64,000 nt of DNA from Bog-532 sp963830385 (GTDB taxonomy: Bacteria; Actinomycetota; Actinomycetes; Streptosporangiales; Streptosporangiaceae): NCBI GenBank assembly GCA_963830385.1, contig CAWHMD010000005.1, forward strand, positions 868,001 to 932,000. The letters are read 5' to 3'. The translations under genes were made by a program, and so were the position numbers. Every line of letters starts with the position of its first letter. The stretch's first letter is position 1. The notes beneath the pieces are model-generated. The model was not told the DNA's origin. It worked only from the letters and a program-made list of their open reading frames with translations, and did no database searches. Positions 51,330 through 59,400 of the stretch are shown piece after piece.

Positions 51330-52266
51330 TCAGGCCGGTGTGGCCGCCGCTCCGGTCGGGGCGTCCGCGGGACGCTGGGCCTGCAGGGCAGCTTCGAGCG
51401 CGAACGCCAGCTGCTCAAGCTGAAACGCCTTCGCCGCCAGGTGGAAGTCGATGCAGTGCCCGGCGTTCGGCACCAGCCGCGCGTCGACCCACGGCGCGTT
51501 CGTGAACGCCGCCTTGAACTCGGCGACCTGGGCGTCGTCGCTGATCCAGAGGTGGTCGAACTCACCTTGCCAGGCTGTGCACCGGCACCCGGACCTCGGC
51601 GGCGACCTCAGGCATGTGCTCGACCCAGCCCCCGGTGATGTCGAGCAGTTCGGCCTTGGGCACGGGCGCGTCGGCGGCGTGGCCGGCGTCCGGCATCTTC
51701 GCGGTGTGCGTCCAGTCGGGCCCGTACATCACGAAATCCTTGATCTGCCCGGGCAGCTCGACGAACTCCAGGTCGGGCAGGGCCGCCCAGGCCTCACCGC
51801 TCTCGCTCGGCACCCGCACCAGGCAGCCCGACACGGCGATCCCGAGCAGTGGCCAGGCGGGATGCCGGGCCGCGATCGCGGTGGCGACCGCGCCGCCGAT
51901 CGAATGCCCGATGACGACGACGCCGGGCATGCCCGAACCGTAGGTGTCCCAGAGCTCCCCGATCAGGTGCTCGAGTACCTCGGCGTTGCGCGCAATGATC
52001 GAGCCGTCCGTCTCGGCCTTGGTGCTGCCGCGATAGCCGGGCCGGTCCACGGCGATCACCGGCACCCCGACCGTCTCCGCGGTGCCGAGCAGCGACTGGC
52101 CGGGCACGTCGAAGTAGATCGACGTGTAGGTGCCCCCAGGCAGCGCCACCACGAGTGGCGCGCCCTCGGCGACGGGACTGTCCGGCCGGCGGCGCATCGA
52201 GAATGTCATGCCCTTGGCCGGGCCGTCGGTGCTGACGGTGTGGGTGAATTCAGTGGAGTCGCTCAT
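51330..52266 (-). pseudogene. Alpha/beta hydrolase, single-base frameshift near the C-terminus
   Basis: The first frame from ATG 52266 has VVALPGGTYTSIYFDVPGQS (oxyanion region), VDRPGYRGSTKAETDG and the nucleophile elbow VVIGHSIGGAVATAIAARHP. It stops at 51562 after PVHSLAR. Removing one A at about 51566 gives HSLAGEFDHLWISDDAQVAE and the catalytic His in VPNAGHCIDFHLAAKAF, ending at 51330 with about 311 residues. It would be a meta-cleavage-product or ester hydrolase. It is the last gene of the HIT-VOC-hydroxylase operon. The indel may be a sequencing artefact. Confidence 0.85.
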
Positions 52267-52277
52267 CGCTCAGTTCC

Positions 52278-53915
52278 TCATTGATCTGATCGGGTGGTGG
52301 TGGAGACCAGCCCGTGGTGGAGCACGGCGTCGATGACCGCGTCCGCCTCGGGTGCGGACAGGGGACGACCCAGCCAGGCGAGGTGCTGGTCGGGGCGGAC
52401 CAGCACGACGTCCGCGCCGTAGCGAGTGCTTGTGTCGACAAGCCCCGCTCCCGGGTGGCAGACCGGTACGCCGCGCCGCTCCGCTGCGGCGATGAGCGCC
52501 GCGGCGGCCTGATCGGCGCCGAGCACGGTGAATCCGGTGCCGAGGTGGTCGTAGAGGGAGTCGCCGGGCGCGAGCCAGTGGTGCGGCAGACGGTTGCCCG
52601 CCGCGGCGACCGGATGGAAGTCCGAGCCGTCCGTGGTCTGCTTGGCCGCATGCGGCCCGTACCCGTAGCCGAGGACGAGGCCCAGGCAGTGGAACTCGAT
52701 GTGCTTCAGCCGCTGCACCGTCTCGGCAGCGGCGGGGCGCGCGGCCGCAAATGCCTCTGGGGCGCCCATGAGCGCTTCGGAGGCGAGCTCGGTGGCGAGG
52801 GTGCGGGCGTTGTCGGCGGCGATGCGGATGGTGTCGGCGGCGACCGGCCGCCGCTCGGTCTCGTAACTGTCGAGCAGTTCGGCCGGGGCCCAGCCGTGCA
52901 GGACGGCGGCGAGCTTCCAGCCGAGGTTGACCGCGTCGCCCACGCCCGTGTTGAAGCCGTGGCCGCCCCACGGCGGGTTCTGGTGGGCGGCGTCGCCTGC
53001 GAGCAGCAGCCGGCCGCGCCGGTAGGCGGTGGCCAGCAGCGACCGGGCCTGCCAGGGATCGGTGCCGAGCACCTCCACGTCGATGTCCGCGCCGACCATG
53101 GCCCGCACGATCGCGACGGGATCCGCGTTCCGGTCGTCGTCCGGCCGGCCCGTCGCGATCGCCCACCAGACGTCGCCGAGGTCCATCGGCCCGACGACGC
53201 CGGGTGCGGCCGGGTTCAGCACCCAGCGGTGTACCGCCCGGTCGGGAATGAGCGGGCCGAGGCCGGCGGAGCGGAAGACGATCGACAGATTCGGGCGCCC
53301 GGCGTTGCCGCCCTCATAGGCCGCGCCTATGGCCGCTCGGACGACGCTGTGGGCGCCGTCGGCCCCAACGGCGTACCGGGCGCGGATGGCCGACGCGGCC
53401 CCGTCGGCGTCTTCGACCTGGACGGTGACGCCGTCCGGGTCCTGGTCTACGCCGGTGGCACGGGATCCGAACCGCAGGCGCACGTCCGGCAGCTGGGCGA
53501 GGGCGTCGCGCAGGGCCTGCTCGACGACCGGCTGCCCGACCTGCTGCCCCGGCTCGGCGACGAGGTCGTCGCCGGTCAGGTCGAGGCCGAGGGTGCCGGT
53601 GAAGCGTGTGACCTCGGCGCCGGCGGCGGTGGTGCAGAACACGACGTCGCTCGACCAGGCGACCGGGATCGGGGCCCGGGACCGGATGCATTCGGCGAAA
53701 CCCCAGCGGCGGAAGAGCTCCATTGTTCGAGCCGACGTGGTCTTCGCGCGCGGCCGGACGGCCGAGACCACGGTCCGCGGCTCGATCACGGTGCAGCCGA
53801 CGCCGTGGTGGTGCAGCTCCATGGCCAAGGCGAGGCCGACCGGGCCGCCTCCGACCACGACGACGGGCAGATCGGGCCGGTCACCCGCGATCGGACCGGC
53901 AGCGCCGGCAGTCAT
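52278..53915 (-). CDS. FAD-dependent aromatic hydroxylase, MhpA-like, B
   Basis: About 545 residues. VVVVGGGPVGLALAMELHHH is the FAD motif, YAVGADGAHSVVRAAIG the DG motif and LLLAGDAAHQNPPWGGHGFN the second FAD motif, followed by TGVGDAVNLGWKLAAVL. The C-terminal region contains the thioredoxin-like fold (YGADVVLVRPDQHLAWLGRP). Same class as the enzyme at 46951 but only distantly similar, so the substrates probably differ. It is 11 bases upstream of the hydrolase and 12 bases after the VOC gene. Confidence 0.92.
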   Translation of the reverse strand: MTAGAAGPIAGDRPDLPVVVVGGGPVGLALAMELHHHGVGCTVIEPRTVVSAVRPRAKTTSARTMELFRRWGFAECIRSRAPIPVAWSSDVVFCTTAAGAEVTRFTGTLGLDLTGDDLVAEPGQQVGQPVVEQALRDALAQLPDVRLRFGSRATGVDQDPDGVTVQVEDADGAASAIRARYAVGADGAHSVVRAAIGAAYEGGNAGRPNLSIVFRSAGLGPLIPDRAVHRWVLNPAAPGVVGPMDLGDVWWAIATGRPDDDRNADPVAIVRAMVGADIDVEVLGTDPWQARSLLATAYRRGRLLLAGDAAHQNPPWGGHGFNTGVGDAVNLGWKLAAVLHGWAPAELLDSYETERRPVAADTIRIAADNARTLATELASEALMGAPEAFAAARPAAAETVQRLKHIEFHCLGLVLGYGYGPHAAKQTTDGSDFHPVAAAGNRLPHHWLAPGDSLYDHLGTGFTVLGADQAAAALIAAAERRGVPVCHPGAGLVDTSTRYGADVVLVRPDQHLAWLGRPLSAPEADAVIDAVLHHGLVSTTTRSDQ

Positions 53916-53927
53916 GGCCACGTCGGC

Positions 53928-54617
53928 TCAATAGAGGTCGGGCAGGAAGATGTCTTCCGGAATGCTCGCCGGCAGGTACTCGCCGGCCCGGGCGCGCTGG
54001 TGGATCTCCTCGAACCCCAGTCCCTGCTCGCGCGCGGCGACGAGCTTCTCCGGATCGAAGTAGGTGCCGATCGGGTTGGTCGCGAATTCCAGGGCGGATG
54101 CGATCCACTGTTTCGAGTCGGCCCAGTTGCCGAAGCCGTCCACCTGGATCTCCACGCCGTTGCCGTCCGGGTCCTGGTAATAGACGGACATCGTGATCCC
54201 GTGGTCGAGCGTCAGCCAGGGCAGGATCCCGTGGTCGCGCAGGCGGATGTAGTTGTCGAGCCACTGGTCGAACGTGGCGAACTCGAAGGCCGTGTGGTGG
54301 ATGCCGGTAGTGTGGCCCTTGTCGTCCGGGTGCTTCAGCCCAGGTGGCGAGAGCAGCGCGATGCGGTGGTTCGCCTCGTCGTTCGAAAGCCAGGCCGCGC
54401 CCTCGCCGTAGAAGACGGGCAGCAGGCCGGCGACTTTCTCGTACCAGGCGACCATCTCGTCGAGGCGGAGGGTGGTGAACGTCGTGTGGTGCAGGCGAGG
54501 CGGGATGACCGGCCGGCCCGTGGCCCGGTTGCGCGGCGACTGCGTCTGCGTCGTCGGGGTGAACTGCTCCTCGTCGACCGTGAGGGCCTCAGAGGAGGCG
54601 GCGGTCTCGTTCGGCAT
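53928..54617 (-). CDS. VOC-superfamily extradiol-type dioxygenase, paralogue B
   Basis: 229 residues with a 40-residue N-terminal extension, then the VOC module: RLHHTTFTTLRLDEMVAWYE (His), GIHHTAFEFATFDQWLDNYI (His) and YYQDPDGNGVEIQVDGFGNW (Glu). The C-terminal tail FDPEKLVAAREQGLGFEEIH parallels that of the enzyme at 34793. It would be the ring-cleaving step after the hydroxylase. ATG 54617 overlaps the stop of the HIT gene by one base (TGATG). Confidence 0.85.
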   Translation of the reverse strand: MPNETAASSEALTVDEEQFTPTTQTQSPRNRATGRPVIPPRLHHTTFTTLRLDEMVAWYEKVAGLLPVFYGEGAAWLSNDEANHRIALLSPPGLKHPDDKGHTTGIHHTAFEFATFDQWLDNYIRLRDHGILPWLTLDHGITMSVYYQDPDGNGVEIQVDGFGNWADSKQWIASALEFATNPIGTYFDPEKLVAAREQGLGFEEIHQRARAGEYLPASIPEDIFLPDLY

Positions 54618-55153
54618 CACGATCTCCGTTTCCTGTGCTGTGGTGGCGGCTCAGCGGGCGCTGGTCGCCGCGCGGAATCGCGAACGGCTGCTAGCGCCGC
54701 GCGTACGGCGGGTACGTGGGCGACGGCCGCTTCACGGTCGACGCGGTCCGCGCGCAGGGCGAGGATGTTTCCGCTGCGCGACTCCGGCGGTACGTCCTCG
54801 GTCCGGACGGTGACGACTGCGTGGAAGTGCGGGTAGGCCTCGCCGAAGGTCATCAGGTAGCACGCGGGCGCGCCAAACGCCTGGCCGAGGGCGCCCATCA
54901 GGTCCTGGACCACGGGCCCGAAGGTCGTGAGCTCAGGCCATTCCAGCCCGGCCCAGCCAAGCGCGTGCCGGCGCAGTCGCAGGAAGTACCAACCGGGCAC
55001 TTCGAAGCCGGGGGCGATCTCACAGGCCCAGTCCTCGTCCCGGAACACGATCGCCTCGTCCGGGGCCTCATCAAGGTGGCAGATGAGGCACTGCGCCGGG
55101 TCGGTGATACTGCCAGGCGGGAAACGGCGGCCCGAGGTGGACGGCACGGTCAC
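54617..55153 (-). CDS. HIT-like family protein
   Basis: 178 residues. CLICHLDEAPDEAIVFRDED opens like HIT proteins with a CxxC zinc pair. VPGWYFLRLRRHALGWAGL and YLMTFGEAYPHFHAVVTVR match the nucleotide-binding HIT fold, although the final motif is HFHAVV rather than HxHxHxx, so the third His is missing. It may be a hydrolase or transferase of nucleotide phosphoesters, or may have lost that activity. It is the first gene of a four-gene operon with a VOC enzyme, hydroxylase and hydrolase, an unusual partnership. Confidence 0.75.
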   Translation of the reverse strand: MTVPSTSGRRFPPGSITDPAQCLICHLDEAPDEAIVFRDEDWACEIAPGFEVPGWYFLRLRRHALGWAGLEWPELTTFGPVVQDLMGALGQAFGAPACYLMTFGEAYPHFHAVVTVRTEDVPPESRSGNILALRADRVDREAAVAHVPAVRAALAAVRDSARRPAPAEPPPQHRKRRS

Positions 55154-55256
55154 CGGCTGACCACCCTCGTCGTCAGCACCGCAGCCTCATCATGGCGTCC
55201 CCTCGATGTCGTCGTTGTCGTCCACGGCCGGACCAACCTGCGCCGACGATACCTCT

Positions 55257-55271
55257 GCTATATCGTGTAGC
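55257..55271. promoter_or_regulatory. GntR operator candidate 3
   Basis: GCTATATCGTGTAGC lies about 100 bases upstream of the HIT operon and just past the GntR stop codon. It matches 12 of 15 bases of the site at 56017-56031 and 11 of 12 bases of the minus-strand site at 34704-34715. Confidence 0.6.
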
Positions 55272-55272
55272 G

Positions 55273-55986
55273 CTAGCCTCGGCTGCGTCCCTCGGCATCG
55301 CCGTGCTCCGGATGAATAGTCCTCATGCGGTGCACGATCTCGTGCTCGTTGGCCTGGAGGTGGTCGATCAGCTCGGTCTCGGTTCCCGGCCCGTCGCCCG
55401 CCTGCGCACGCTCGAAGAGCCGCCGGTGCCGGGCGTACCGGCGATCGCGCTCCTCATCGTCGACGACGATCGGGTCGTACACGACCAGGGTGTAGCGCTC
55501 GGCAGCGCTCCAGAGGGTGTGGAGCAGCCGGATGTCCCAGATCGACGCGGCCGGTGTCACCAGCAGCTCATGGAAGCGGTAATGCCCCTCCCAGGCCCGG
55601 TCGGGGTTCTCGTCCCGGCTCTCCTCCAGCGCGTCGCCGAGGTCATGCACCCAGGCCGGCGTGGCCAGGACGGCGGACCGGCCCGCAAGGTCCGGCTCGA
55701 TGCGCAGCCGCAGCCGGTAGATCGCGGTCAGATCCTCCGCCGACAGCGGGGCCACGGCCGCGCTGCGGGCCTGCGTCAGTATGACCAGGCCCTGCCCTTC
55801 GAGGCGGCGCAGCGCCTCACGGATGGGAATGTGGCTCACCCCGAGCTGGCGGGCCAGCTCCCGGATCGAAAACTGCTCGCCCGGCGGGAGAGCGCCGGTG
55901 AGGACGGCCCGGCGGATCTCCGCGGTGACGAGATCAACCGCGGACCGGCTCTGATCGGCGACGGAACGCACGGCGCCGGTGGACAT
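55273..55986 (-). CDS. GntR-family regulator (FCD type), paralogue B
   Basis: About 237 residues. Winged helix: FSIRELARQLGVSHIPIREA, LRRLEGQGLVILTQARSAAV. FCD domain: IYRLRLRIEPDLAGRSAVLA, HYRFHELLVTPAASIWDIRL, AERYTLVVYDPIVVDDEERD. It is a clear paralogue of the GntR at 33851-34594. ATG 55986 follows CAGGAGGCACC. It lies between the HIT operon and the divergent amidohydrolase gene, with a near-identical candidate operator on each side. Confidence 0.93.
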   Translation of the reverse strand: MSTGAVRSVADQSRSAVDLVTAEIRRAVLTGALPPGEQFSIRELARQLGVSHIPIREALRRLEGQGLVILTQARSAAVAPLSAEDLTAIYRLRLRIEPDLAGRSAVLATPAWVHDLGDALEESRDENPDRAWEGHYRFHELLVTPAASIWDIRLLHTLWSAAERYTLVVYDPIVVDDEERDRRYARHRRLFERAQAGDGPGTETELIDHLQANEHEIVHRMRTIHPEHGDAEGRSRG

Positions 55987-56016
55987 TGGTGCCTCCTGTG
56001 GGATCCCGGTCGGCAT

Positions 56017-56031
56017 GCTATACCGTATAAC
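56017..56031. promoter_or_regulatory. GntR operator candidate 4
   Basis: GCTATACCGTATAAC lies 21 bases before the amidohydrolase start and 31 bases before the divergent GntR start. It contains the near-palindrome TATACCGTATA. Confidence 0.6.
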
Positions 56032-56051
56032 AACTGCGTCGAAGGAGACCG

Positions 56052-57137
56052 ATGACGACCACAATCTTCGCCGATGTGCGCGTCTTCGACGGCGACCGCA
56101 TCCTGGACGGTTCGTACGACGTCAGCGTCGACGGACCGGTGGTAACCGCAGTCGAGCCGGCCGGCACCGCTCCTCAGTCGGGCGCGACGATCGTCGGTGG
56201 CCGCGGCGCCGTGCTGCTGCCGGGCCTGATCGACGCTCATGTGCACCTGCGCGGCCCCGGCGACCTTGAGGAGCTCGCGCGCTGGGGCGTGACCACCGCA
56301 CTCGACATGGGCTCCTGGCCCCCCACGCTCATCGCGGAGCTGCGGCGGGCCGGCTCCACCGACGTGCGCAGCACCGGCGCGGGCGCGGTCGGGCCAGGGA
56401 GCCTGCAGGCCAAGATCCCTGGCCGGCCCGTCGACAGCATCGTCACGAACCCGGAGGACGGACGCCGGTTCGTCGCGATCCGGGTGGCCGAGGGCGTGGA
56501 CTACATCAAGGTCATCGTCGACCCGCCCGGCCGCGGCGGCCCCGACCAGGCGACCATCGCCGCGATCGTCCAGGCCGCTCACGACGCGGACCGAATGGTG
56601 GTCGCCCACGCCTCGAACACGGGCGCGGTCGCGATGGCGCAAGCGGCGCAGGTCGATGTCCTCACGCACGCACCGCTCGACGCAACCCTGCACGAAGCCG
56701 CAGTCGCTGAAGTGGTCCAATCGCATCGAACGAGCGTGCCGACCCTGGTGATGATGGAGGGGGTCGCCGCGAACGCACCGGTGCCCGGGCTCGACTACCG
56801 GCACGCCCGCGATTCGGTCGCGGCGCTGTATCGCGCCGGGGTGCCCATTGTGCTCGGCACCGACGCCAATCAGGCCCCGGGCGTGCCCGCGAACGTGCCG
56901 TACGGGGAGAGCGCGCACCGTGAGCTCGAGCTTCTGGTCGAAGCGGGGCTCACTCCGGCCGAGGCCCTGCACGCCGCCACCGGGGCGGCAGCCGACCGCT
57001 TCGGCCTGCCCGACCGCGGCCGCATCACCCCCGGCCTTCGGGCCGACCTGCTTCTCATCGACGGAGACCCCACGACCGACGTCACCACCACCCGCGCGAT
57101 CCGGGCCGTCTGGCTGGCCGGAAGGGCCGGGGCATGA
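56052..57137 (+). CDS. Imidazolonepropionase-like amidohydrolase
   Basis: 361 residues of the amidohydrolase superfamily (subtype with HxH). LLPGLIDAHVHLRGPGDLEE carries the HxH metal site, YIKVIVDPPGRGGPDQ the region of the bridging Lys, HASNTGAVAMAQAAQVDVLT the third His, and VLGTDANQAPGVPAN the Asp. LRADLLLIDGDPTTDVTTTR is the typical beta-sandwich end. ATG 56052 follows AAGGAGACC. Its stop overlaps the next start (ATGA). It may hydrolyse a lactam, lactone or cyclic amide intermediate. Confidence 0.88.
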   Translation: MTTTIFADVRVFDGDRILDGSYDVSVDGPVVTAVEPAGTAPQSGATIVGGRGAVLLPGLIDAHVHLRGPGDLEELARWGVTTALDMGSWPPTLIAELRRAGSTDVRSTGAGAVGPGSLQAKIPGRPVDSIVTNPEDGRRFVAIRVAEGVDYIKVIVDPPGRGGPDQATIAAIVQAAHDADRMVVAHASNTGAVAMAQAAQVDVLTHAPLDATLHEAAVAEVVQSHRTSVPTLVMMEGVAANAPVPGLDYRHARDSVAALYRAGVPIVLGTDANQAPGVPANVPYGESAHRELELLVEAGLTPAEALHAATGAAADRFGLPDRGRITPGLRADLLLIDGDPTTDVTTTRAIRAVWLAGRAGA

Positions 57138-58132
57138 AGATCATCACGCTCGAGGAGCACTTCGCCGACCCGGCGGTCGTCGCGGCCAGCGCACCCGAGA
57201 TCAAGCGGCTCGCCCCCGGCTTCGCCGCCACCTCGGACCCGGCGCGAGGGCTGTCATACTCGCCGGGCTCCGACGTCCTGCGCGACCTCGGTGAGGTCCG
57301 CCTGGCCGACATGGACGCGGGCGGGGTGACGATGCAGGTGCTATCCTGCCTCACCACCCAGCAACTGCCCCGTGAGGCCGCCGTCGAGCTGGTGAGGGCC
57401 GCGAACGACCGCGCCGCGGCCGCCGTCCGCGCGCACCCGGACCGGTTCAGTGCCTTCGCCGCGCTGCCCACCGCCGTACCGGCCGCCGCCGCGGACGAAC
57501 TGAAACGCAGCATCGGGGACCTCGGCTTCGTCGGTGCCATGATCTTCGGCCGCACCGAGGGCGCGTTCCTCGACGAGCCACGCTTCGAGCCGGTGCTACG
57601 CGCGCTGGCCGAGACCGATGTACCGCTCTACCTGCATCCGGGCTTTCCGCCCGCCGAAGTCTCGGCCCAGAACTATGCCGGCAGCCTTGATCCCCTCGTC
57701 GCCGCGCGGATGCAGACCAGCGCCTGGGGATGGCACCAGGAGACTGCGGTGCACTTCCTCCACCTCGTGCTGTCAGGCGTGTTCGACCGGTACCCGACGC
57801 TGCAGGTGATCCTGGGCCACTGGGGCGAGATGATCCCGTTCTACCTTGACCGGCTCGACGAGGCGCTGCCGCAGGCGGTCACCGGCCTCGACCGGACCAT
57901 CGGCGACGTCGTCCGGCAGAACGCCTGGATCACCCCGAGCGGCATGTTCAGCCAGGCCCAGCTGCGCTTCTGCATCGACACCGTCGGTGTGGACCGCATC
58001 CTCTACTCCGTCGACTACCCCTTCATCGGCAACGACGACGCCACGACGTTCCTGGAACAGGCCAACCTGCCCGAGGAATCGAAGGAAGCCATCGCGCACG
58101 GCAACACCGAACGCCTGCTGCGGCTCTCCTGA
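57134..58132 (+). CDS. Amidohydrolase-2 family decarboxylase-like enzyme, B
   Basis: 332 residues of the ACMSD/2,3-dihydroxybenzoate decarboxylase group. KIITLEEHFADPAVVAA opens with the LEEHF metal motif, then PLYLHPGFPPAEVSAQNYAG, VILGHWGEMIPFYLDRLDEA and ILYSVDYPFIGNDDATTFLE supply the remaining ligands and catalytic acid. Related to, but clearly distinct from, the enzyme at 48689. Coupled by a 4-base overlap to the amidohydrolase before it, so the two enzymes probably act in sequence. Confidence 0.9.
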   Translation: MKIITLEEHFADPAVVAASAPEIKRLAPGFAATSDPARGLSYSPGSDVLRDLGEVRLADMDAGGVTMQVLSCLTTQQLPREAAVELVRAANDRAAAAVRAHPDRFSAFAALPTAVPAAAADELKRSIGDLGFVGAMIFGRTEGAFLDEPRFEPVLRALAETDVPLYLHPGFPPAEVSAQNYAGSLDPLVAARMQTSAWGWHQETAVHFLHLVLSGVFDRYPTLQVILGHWGEMIPFYLDRLDEALPQAVTGLDRTIGDVVRQNAWITPSGMFSQAQLRFCIDTVGVDRILYSVDYPFIGNDDATTFLEQANLPEESKEAIAHGNTERLLRLS

Positions 58133-58369
58133 CCGCCACGCGGCGCACCTCTGACTACGCTGGCTTGCCGCAGGTCCAGAAGCGGACCGCGGATCTGTGC
58201 TGGTCGAGATACGGCGAAGGGTGGGGCGGACCCGGGTCCGCTCAGTGCCGGAAGACCGCAAGAAGCGGCCGGGGTGGTCCAGGAAGGCCATTACCCCACG
58301 GTCGCGAGGTCTACGTCGACGAGCAGGCCCCTGGCTGCGAGGCTGGTCCCAGGTGTACAACTCATCGAT
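58133..58369. other. Unassigned interval before gene fragments
   Basis: No recognisable gene. It marks the edge of the second catabolic cluster and the beginning of a scrap region. Confidence 0.4.
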
Positions 58370-58745
58370 GCTTGGCAGCTTGCCGCACGGCTGCTTCGTG
58401 GAACCGACGCTCGTATCGGTCCGCCCGGGACAGGCGCTGTGGCGTGATGAAGTGTTCGGGCCCGTCCTGTCGGTAACCACCGTGGGCGGTTTCGACGAGG
58501 CGGTCCGACTCACCAACGATTCCAGTTACGGTCTCGCCGCGGCCGTGTTCACCATGGACCTGCGCCGCGCGAACGAGTTCATCGACCAGGCCGAAACAGG
58601 GCAAGTCGCAGTCAACCTGCCGACGTCCGGATGGGATGTGCACCATCCCTTCGGCGGGTTTCACGAGTCCGGATCTCCCTTCAGGGAGCAGGGCGCATCC
58701 GGCCTGCGGTTCTACCCGGATCAAGACCGCGGCAGTGCGGTACTC
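58370..58745 (+). pseudogene. C-terminal fragment of an aldehyde dehydrogenase
   Basis: HGCFVEPTLVSVRPGQALWR, DEVFGPVLSVTTVGGFDEAV, TNDSSYGLAAAVFTMDLRRA and PFGGFHESGSPFREQG are the last quarter of an ALDH of the ketoglutarate-semialdehyde type. The catalytic Cys and Glu are missing. The frame runs without a stop into the next fragment. Confidence 0.82.
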
Positions 58746-58930
58746 ATGGTGACGAGCCCGGTCGGGATCATCGGTGCCGGCCTGATCGGCCTGGCCACGG
58801 CCCGCCAACTCGTGCAGTCCGGCGTTCCGGTGGTGGTCTGGGAAAAAGAACCTGCTGTCGCGCGGCACCAGTCCGGGCACAATTCCGGCGTCGTCCACGC
58901 GGGGATCTACTATCCGTCGCTGCGTTCTGC
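58746..58930 (+). pseudogene. N-terminal fragment of an L-2-hydroxyglutarate oxidase-like flavoprotein
   Basis: VGIIGAGLIGLATARQLVQS is a dinucleotide motif, and EPAVARHQSGHNSGVVHAGI matches the LhgO/LhgD signature (RHQTGHNSGVIHAGIYY). The rest of the roughly 400-residue enzyme is missing. It is fused in frame to the ALDH fragment, so either a coupled start has lost its stop or a deletion joined them. Confidence 0.8.
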
Positions 58931-58976
58931 TTGCTCGGCGCATTCTGCGGTGCATAACGACGGGTGCACGATCACC

Positions 58977-59086
58977 GTCCGGGCCGGAGAAGCGCCGGGA
59001 GCGTGGCGACGGCGGCATCTCGTGGGACAAGATCAACAAGTGCTCCGAAAGCTCGATTTCACGCGGCTTTGAGGGCATCGGCAAAC
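58977..59086 (+). pseudogene. Fragment resembling the N-terminus of a tyrosine integrase
   Basis: The frame reads KRRERGDGGISWDKINKCSE then SISRGFEGIGKRLVWRR. This looks like the arm-binding N-terminal domain of actinomycete phage/AICE integrases (short basic stretch, DGGIxWDxxxxx, GKR). No catalytic domain follows. It directly precedes the second copy of the integrative-element leader, which supports the call. Confidence 0.4.
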
Positions 59087-59218
59087 GCCTGGTCTGGCGT
59101 CGGCTGGTGTCATTGTCACTTGAATCGTCAGCGGTTTCCCTGACCTCACCATCGAAAGTGAGGTCCGGCATGGCAGCTCGAATCGAAGATCAATTGATGA
59201 CCGCAAGAACGGCGGGCG
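59086..59218 (+). repeat. Degenerate second copy of the integrative-element leader and gene start
   Basis: This stretch aligns to about 21755-21885, including GGTCTGG, GTCGGCTGG, TTGTCACTTG, GTGAGGTCCGG and the beginning of the small gene (AARIEDQLMTA versus PAQIEDLLMTA). The coding part breaks off after about 20 codons. It is thus a truncated duplicate of the 21.8-kb locus or part of another element of the same family. Confidence 0.75.
59139..59168 (+). promoter_or_regulatory. RBS-sequestering hairpin, second copy
   Basis: GACCTCAC (59142-59149) pairs with GTGAGGTC (59158-59165), and CC at 59139-59140 with GG at 59167-59168 across one mismatch. The ATG follows at 59170, again directly after the stem that holds the SD-like GTGAGG. 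Conserved structure with changed loop sequence. Confidence 0.55.
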
Positions 59219-59400
59219 GGTCGGCTCGGCGGTGAGGGCCTGCTCAACCACCGCATGATTCATGTTTGCCGGTGCGGTGGCCTGATCTCCTGGGTGGCCA
59301 GGCCCAAGCCCGACCTGAGTGTGCTGCCGGCGGTTGACCACGTGCGCCCCCACCGGCGCTACCCCGCTCGGCCGACCTGGCCAACCGTATGCTGAGCTCC

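Noticed and set aside
52314..54836. 840-codon open frame on the plus strand
   Set aside because: It is antisense to the hydroxylase, VOC and HIT genes, all of which have family motifs. The antisense protein shows no fold signal.
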